Assembly: GCA_022818135.1 (NCBI GenBank)
Contig: JAFMSR010000005.1
Location: forward strand, 22,741,079 to 22,805,078
Source: Saxidomus purpurata
Taxonomy: Eukaryota; Mollusca; Bivalvia; Venerida; Veneridae
DNA: 64,000 nt
Direction: 5' to 3'
Position 1 is the stretch's first letter. Every line of letters starts with the position of its first letter. Shown in pieces: positions 62,301 through 64,000 of this stretch. The position numbers and the translations under genes are program-made. The notes below the pieces were generated by a model. It did no database searches. It had not been told where the DNA came from and saw nothing but the letters and a program-made list of their open reading frames with translations.

Positions 62301-62912
62301 TTAATGAAACTTCGCAAACAGAAAGTAGGTCAGTAGGTCAAGGTAAGCCAAGATCAAAGTTGAATATGCATGCAAAACTATCCATAAAGCTCAAATTTCA
62401 TTGATGTAGCTTAAAAAACAAGAAAGTAGGTCAGTAGGTCAACAAACCTGGTAATGATCCGTGAGACAGTGCTACATACTAATTATCTAAGCTCTAGACC
62501 TTGTGGTTTTGCAGGTTTTTTAAGGTTTTTCCTTTTCGTTGCCATAACAAACAGATTTCTACATGAAATGTCATTGTTTGTTCCACTCTGATAGAGGACA
62601 GTGCAAGGAACATTTCTGTAAAGTTTGGTTGAAAATGACTGAGGGGATCTAAAAATTGGGGGAAAAACACTTTAAAAATGGTCCCATGCACACATATCAG
62701 AACCGATTAACTTATTGCAATTGATTCATTATACATCTTACATTATTGTTGTTAAATTTTCCCTTATCGTCTCTCTGCTTTCAGAATGCATCGACAACTA
62801 TACCTTTGCGTACTGTCCACTAGTATTGAAGTTTCGGTTCTGTGACAGGGAGTACTTCCTGAAAATGTGTTGTAAAACCTGCCAGATCTCCGGCATTACC
62901 GGATATAGCTGA
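44246..62912 (+). CDS. ADAMTS6/10-like: ADAMTS6/10-like secreted zinc metalloprotease, complete gene, 24 coding exons
   Basis: Joining 24 exons with GT-AG borders and compatible phases gives 3,576 nt, 1,191 residues plus TGA. Seen: a hydrophobic signal peptide (about 1-25); ADAM propeptide with a cysteine-switch-like Cys (about 216); furin site RQKR (313-316); catalytic domain opening VETLVVVD; zinc site HEMGHNFGMQHD (His469, Glu470, His473, His479) and Met-turn RIMAARL (Met497); disintegrin-like region (about 525-608); TSP1-1 (about 628-678); Cys-rich region with [10 protein letters not shown]; spacer (about 800-905); TSP1-2 to TSP1-5 (about 912-1147); PLAC domain (1150-1184). Known: ADAMTS6 and ADAMTS10 share five TSP1 repeats plus PLAC, similar length (about 1,100 residues), and act on fibrillin microfibrils and matrix. 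The segments [16 protein letters not shown] and YCPLVLKF fit this pair better than ADAMTS7/12 or 16/18. An in-frame TAG lies nine bases before the ATG. Substrate in this animal is unknown. No frameshift or missing catalytic residue. Confidence 0.96.
44685..44706. repeat. C-rich tract in intron 1
   Basis: C runs broken by G and A (about 44,686-44,706), similar to the tracts at 7,664, 31,505 and 36,044. The minus strand could form a G-quadruplex. Confidence 0.7.
45068..45842. mobile_element. TIR element X, inverted copy split by a later insertion
   Basis: Starts TTTAAAGAGGCACTCCCT and ends AGGGTATGTCCCTTTA. The 45,068-45,351 part and the 45,807-45,842 part together are the reverse complement of 42,850-43,190, diverged. 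Confidence 0.7.
45352..45806. mobile_element. hAT-like non-autonomous insertion nested in element X
   Basis: The left end GCGGATCCAGGGGG and right end CCTGGATCCGCCCCTG are inverted repeats. Flanking words TATTTCAC and TATTTAGT could be a decayed 8-bp target duplication, the hAT length. The interior has a G/C-rich palindrome at about 45,535-45,570 and a second TIR-like word (CTCTGGCTACGGCCCTG), so a further nested element is possible. No transposase. Confidence 0.6.
47282..47725. mobile_element. non-autonomous TIR element, copy B, inverted relative to copy A
   Basis: Ends ATTATGCACAT and AAGATGCGCATAATGTC. The interior matches the complement of 28,590-29,015 over nearly its full length (CTGCATGCAGGAGATGC, TCTCTACCAACAACAACAAC, CTTCAAATACTAATGCGGCA). 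It lies in ADAMTS intron 1. Confidence 0.8.
47955..48607. repeat. large inverted repeat just before ADAMTS exon 2
   Basis: The left arm 47,955-48,131 and right arm 48,347-48,607 are diverged inverted copies: GCTGATTTGTGCCATTTTGC against AAATGGCACAACTCAGCC, and AAATGGCGGGAGCG against CGCTCCCGCCATTT. The right arm has about 85 extra bases. Either two opposed copies of one element or a foldback element. The frames at 47,903-48,178 (-) and 48,285-48,632 (+) fall in it and look spurious. Confidence 0.7.
48816..49213 (+). CDS. ADAMTS6/10-like: ADAMTS exon 2: propeptide
   Basis: The acceptor TTTTTTCAG and donor CTG|GTAAGA bound a 398-nt exon that enters in phase 1 and leaves in phase 0. The protein has the ADAM-type prodomain pattern [16 protein letters not shown], then a Cys-Tyr-Tyr-x-Gly stretch and SNCNGL, as in reprolysin-family propeptides. 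Confidence 0.95.
49999..50149 (+). CDS. ADAMTS6/10-like: ADAMTS exon 3: propeptide and cysteine-switch region
   Basis: Begins [16 protein letters not shown] and contains GHPHVVYKR, both hallmarks of ADAMTS propeptides. The exon ends near LTHCGVK, whose Cys (about residue 216) is placed like the zinc-blocking prodomain cysteine. Phase 0 in, phase 1 out; donor AAAAG|GTACAG. Confidence 0.95.
50532..50944 (+). CDS. ADAMTS6/10-like: ADAMTS exon 4: linker, furin site, start of catalytic domain
   Basis: This 413-nt exon encodes a basic low-complexity linker, the proprotein convertase site RQKR (313-316), and the first strand of the reprolysin fold (VETLVVVD ... YVLTIMNI). The mature enzyme should begin at Asp317. 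Phase 1 in, phase 0 out; donor ATA|GTATGT. The linker is the least conserved part and has no match I recognise. Confidence 0.95.
51251..51334 (+). CDS. ADAMTS6/10-like: ADAMTS exon 5: catalytic domain
   Basis: An 84-nt phase 0-0 exon that begins [12 protein letters not shown] and ends KLVILTED, the standard second segment of ADAMTS catalytic domains. Acceptor TTGCAG, donor ACG|GTAAGG. Confidence 0.95.
51641..51756 (+). CDS. ADAMTS6/10-like: ADAMTS exon 6: catalytic domain
   Basis: Encodes [17 protein letters not shown] followed by DNGVLMTR. The first string is close to what I recall for vertebrate ADAMTS6/10 and is one reason for the subfamily call. Phase 0 in, phase 2 out. Confidence 0.95.
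52553..52596 (+). CDS. ADAMTS6/10-like: ADAMTS exon 7: catalytic domain micro-exon
   Basis: Only 44 nt. It encodes [14 protein letters not shown], linking exon 6 to the zinc-site exon. Phase 2 in, phase 1 out; acceptor TGTTTCAG, donor CTTG|GTAATA. It is too short to show as an ORF but is required by phase and by family alignment. Confidence 0.93.
52860..52965 (+). CDS. ADAMTS6/10-like: ADAMTS exon 8: zinc-binding helix
   Basis: Encodes [20 protein letters not shown] and then [11 protein letters not shown]. His469, Glu470 and His473 are the first two zinc ligands and the general base. Phase 1 in, phase 2 out; the intron splits the Asn codon after HEMGH. Confidence 0.96.
53423..53569 (+). CDS. 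ADAMTS6/10-like: ADAMTS exon 9: third zinc ligand and Met-turn
   Basis: Continues NFGMQHD (third ligand His479) and carries the Met-turn RIMAARL, then [15 protein letters not shown] at the end of the catalytic domain. Phase 2 in and out. Confidence 0.96.
54109..54253 (+). CDS. ADAMTS6/10-like: ADAMTS exon 10: disintegrin-like domain
   Basis: Encodes SGSCLE and then [16 protein letters not shown], matching the cysteine pattern of ADAMTS disintegrin-like modules. No RGD is present, as usual in this family. Phase 2 in, phase 0 out; donor CAT|GTATGA. Confidence 0.92.
54856..54966 (+). CDS. ADAMTS6/10-like: ADAMTS exon 11: disintegrin-like domain
   Basis: Encodes [15 protein letters not shown] and then PAADGTPC, the conserved second half of the domain. 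A potential N-glycosylation sequon (NNT) follows. Phase 0-0, 111 nt. Confidence 0.93.
55354..55499 (+). CDS. ADAMTS6/10-like: ADAMTS exon 12: end of disintegrin region and central TSP1 repeat
   Basis: After CYRRQCVP comes TSP1 repeat 1: [17 protein letters not shown]. It has the WxxW C-mannosylation pattern and a CxxTC O-fucosylation-type motif. Phase 0 in, phase 2 out; donor CCCAA|GTAGGT. Confidence 0.95.
55979..56042 (+). CDS. ADAMTS6/10-like: ADAMTS exon 13: end of TSP1 repeat 1
   Basis: A 64-nt exon encoding [20 protein letters not shown], the usual C-terminal half of the central TSP1 module. Phase 2 in, phase 0 out; donor AAA|GTACGT. Confidence 0.93.
56456..56561 (+). CDS. ADAMTS6/10-like: ADAMTS exon 14: start of Cys-rich region
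   Basis: Encodes [12 protein letters not shown] and then [10 protein letters not shown], very close to the ADAMTS6/10 sequence as I remember it. Phase 0 in, phase 1 out. Confidence 0.95.
56782..56915 (+). CDS. ADAMTS6/10-like: ADAMTS exon 15: Cys-rich region
   Basis: Encodes [16 protein letters not shown] and then VVDGTPC ... CINGEC, conserved in ADAMTS Cys-rich modules. Phase 1 in, phase 0 out; donor CAA|GTAAGA. Confidence 0.95.
57357..57430 (-). repeat. tRNA-like SINE fragment in intron 16
   Basis: On the minus strand GAGGTAGAGTGTTC (A-box-like) and AGTTCGAATCC (B box) are spaced as in a tRNA, but the T-stem does not pair. A tRNA-derived repeat rather than a functional tRNA. Confidence 0.5.
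57654..57777 (+). CDS. ADAMTS6/10-like: ADAMTS exon 16: Cys-rich to spacer junction
   Basis: Encodes [10 protein letters not shown] and [13 protein letters not shown], the diagnostic end of the Cys-rich region, then enters the spacer. Phase 0 in, phase 1 out. Confidence 0.95.
58212..58292 (+). CDS. ADAMTS6/10-like: ADAMTS exon 17: spacer
   Basis: Encodes [18 protein letters not shown], the first spacer strands (the family pattern is IPxGAxxI). Phase 1-1, 81 nt. The donor CTCG|GTACGT is followed at once by a 16-bp tandem repeat in the intron. Confidence 0.93.
58295..58462 (+). repeat. 16-bp tandem repeat in intron 17, about ten copies
   Basis: Unit TATACATGTACTGTTA with point variants, beginning three bases after the exon 17 donor. 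The repeated ACATGT makes it weakly self-complementary. The 74-codon frame there is the repeat translated. Confidence 0.92.
58748..58911 (+). CDS. ADAMTS6/10-like: ADAMTS exon 18: spacer
   Basis: Encodes [20 protein letters not shown] and then [11 protein letters not shown], typical spacer-domain strands. Phase 1 in, phase 0 out; donor ATG|GTAACA. Confidence 0.94.
59802..59940 (+). CDS. ADAMTS6/10-like: ADAMTS exon 19: end of spacer and start of TSP1 repeat 2
   Basis: Encodes [11 protein letters not shown] at the spacer end and then [17 protein letters not shown], opening TSP1 repeat 2. The acceptor TTATTTAAG has a weak pyrimidine tract but is the only one that keeps phase. Phase 0 in, phase 1 out. 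Confidence 0.92.
60336..60465 (+). CDS. ADAMTS6/10-like: ADAMTS exon 20: TSP1 repeat 2
   Basis: Encodes AVCVHKYRQ ... GYCFPQPKP ... HCNQEPCPS, completing TSP1 repeat 2. Phase 1 in, phase 2 out. The donor (TCAGA|GTACTT) is weak, but it is fixed by the phase match to exon 21. Confidence 0.9.
60688..60892 (+). CDS. ADAMTS6/10-like: ADAMTS exon 21: TSP1 repeat 3 and first residues of repeat 4
   Basis: Encodes [16 protein letters not shown] and then LCKRSNCPP (repeat 3), ending MWVAEEWTE, the beginning of repeat 4. Phase 2 in, phase 0 out. The CSQTCGGG motif is intact. Confidence 0.95.
61145..61321 (+). CDS. ADAMTS6/10-like: ADAMTS exon 22: TSP1 repeat 4 and first residues of repeat 5
   Basis: A 177-nt phase 0-0 exon that starts [16 protein letters not shown] and ends WFVHEWTE. 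Lys-Arg replaces the Ser/Thr before the second Cys, so the O-fucosylation site of this repeat appears lost. Both flanking introns cut at EWTE|C. Confidence 0.95.
61677..61830 (+). CDS. ADAMTS6/10-like: ADAMTS exon 23: TSP1 repeat 5
   Basis: Encodes [16 protein letters not shown] and then RRCDMSC, TSP1 repeat 5. It also lacks Ser/Thr before the second Cys. Phase 0 in, phase 1 out; donor GATG|GTAGGC. Confidence 0.95.
62010..62443 (+). repeat. ~100-bp tandem repeat rich in AGGTCA, intron 23, about four copies
   Basis: Each copy contains AGAAAGTAGGTCAGTAGGTC, an AAGGTCAGCAAAGGTCAAAG-like stretch and TTCAAATTGCATT with drift. AGGTCA half-sites recur as direct repeats spaced by 0 to 4 bases. Confidence 0.85.
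62785..62912 (+). CDS. ADAMTS6/10-like: ADAMTS exon 24: PLAC domain and stop codon
   Basis: Encodes [16 protein letters not shown] and then CCKTCQ, the six-cysteine PLAC module, ending GITGYS and TGA. Phase 1 in. This short C-terminal module is shared by ADAMTS6, ADAMTS10 and other PLAC-bearing members and supports a complete gene. Confidence 0.96.
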
Positions 62913-64000
62913 CCGCAAAAAAATGTAAATCAATGTGACAATCAAACCTGTAATAATACTTTATTTGTAAAACTTTCCAAGTGTTTGGTTAGGTTTCCAA
63001 CAGGGAAAATTAAAGTTGGATTGATTCGTGACACAAACTGAAATATAAAAAAACAACATGTACATTGTTTTAACATGGACATCAAGTCTCATTTGTCGAG
63101 GCAAGTACATACACTTTGATGTGTTCTTTTGCTGTGAATACGAGTATTTGTCCATCTTCCTGTATTTCATTCAAATCCACTATATGTTAATGTATCCCTA
63201 ATCACGTGATGGATGCAATGGTTATACTAGGACTTATTTCTGATGCACTAGTACTCACAATGCTAGTTTGCAATTGTTGACATTTTTTGCCATTTGTGTG
63301 TGTTTTCATGTACACCTATAGTGTGTATGGATTATGAAGTGTATTTATGAAACTTTGAAAGTGACGTATCAAACATACGTGGATACAAAAGTTTACAGCT
63401 ATTGGATAGAAAGGTATAAACATATTTCAATCCCTCATGCTATCCAATGTACTGACATTAGCTTACTGCACCCGAAAATAGTGTGTTTATTGTCCACTGC
63501 TTTTTTAGTTAATTAGTTAAAAAAAGACAGACCTCAGGTGAAATATTTTCCAAAATTTACACAAAGTCTTCTACAGTATGATACAGCATATTAAATTGCA
63601 GTATATTCAGAAAGTGCAGTCAGCAGCAGCATAAAAATGTACAAACTCTACACTTACCAACTTTCGACCAATAATACAAAATACAACAAAGGTACAGTTG
63701 CCTTTCATCTCAAATGGGCATTACAGCATACATATGCTTCCTGTAGTATATCTCAAAACAGTTTCGAAAACCTATTAAAGTATACAAACTGAAATGCCTG
63801 TTTGTTCATCTCTCCTTTAAAGTGATATTTAAACTGGCCATTGGGTAATTTTAGTCTGGCTTTACACAGCGATACATCATGAACATAAACATGTAAAACA
63901 CTTACCGTTTCAGTGATACTGTATCTGTTTATTACTCACCGAGGGGGCTATATCCGGTGTACGGTGATCCTTGATCTGAAAAATAAATTGAAATTCTTAC
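62913..64000 (+). other. 3' UTR and/or downstream flank of the ADAMTS gene
   Basis: No further exon is recognised. I saw no AATAAA close to the stop; variant ATTAAA signals occur at 63,590 and 63,774, and AATAAA at 63,982. The real transcript end cannot be decided from sequence. The rest is AT-rich and without features. Confidence 0.4.

Overview
This is a eukaryotic genomic window, AT-rich and mostly non-coding. It has one complete multi-exon gene on the + strand, GT-AG introns, tRNA-derived SINE-like repeats and many short terminal-inverted-repeat (TIR) elements. The style of the gene and the repeat content suggest a marine invertebrate, most likely a bivalve mollusc. That placement is inference; nothing in the window names the organism.

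Layout. Positions 1-11,835 hold no gene I can support; they contain a 41-bp minisatellite (3,484-4,354), a ~23-bp repeat (5,375-5,800), an AT-rich repeat (8,150-8,430), a SINE-like element (about 11,100-11,330) and a degenerate TIR element. A run of exactly 500 N (11,836-12,335) opens a striking head-to-tail array of a 410-bp unit that runs to 26,511. Each unit carries a 77-nt exon-like segment between a canonical acceptor and a GTATGT donor. Single diverged relatives of that segment lie just downstream (26,592; 27,372; more doubtfully 28,006 and 29,107). All are preceded by AG and all can be read in the same phase to a stop, so they look like a series of alternative terminal exons of a gene whose 5' part is not visible. 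Positions 29,160-44,200 are intergenic and carry further SINE-like copies, TIR elements, small tandem repeats, a 90-110-bp foldback hairpin and three perfect TGACGTCA sites.

The gene. A complete secreted metalloprotease of the ADAMTS6/ADAMTS10 type occupies 44,246-62,912. I resolved 24 coding exons; all splice phases agree, giving 3,576 nt and 1,191 residues. Domain order is signal peptide, propeptide with a cysteine-switch-like Cys, furin site RQKR, reprolysin catalytic domain, disintegrin-like domain, TSP1 repeat 1, Cys-rich region, spacer, TSP1 repeats 2-5 and a C-terminal PLAC domain. Family knowledge places such proteins in the extracellular matrix, in microfibril and fibrillin biology. 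Its introns hold several repeats: nested TIR insertions and a large inverted repeat in intron 1, a 16-bp repeat in intron 17 and a ~100-bp repeat rich in AGGTCA half-sites in intron 23.

Most interesting signal: the 410-bp exon-bearing array with single-copy homologues in matching splice phase. Whether it is an expressed cassette array, a satellite that captured an exon, or partly an assembly product needs transcript and long-read data.
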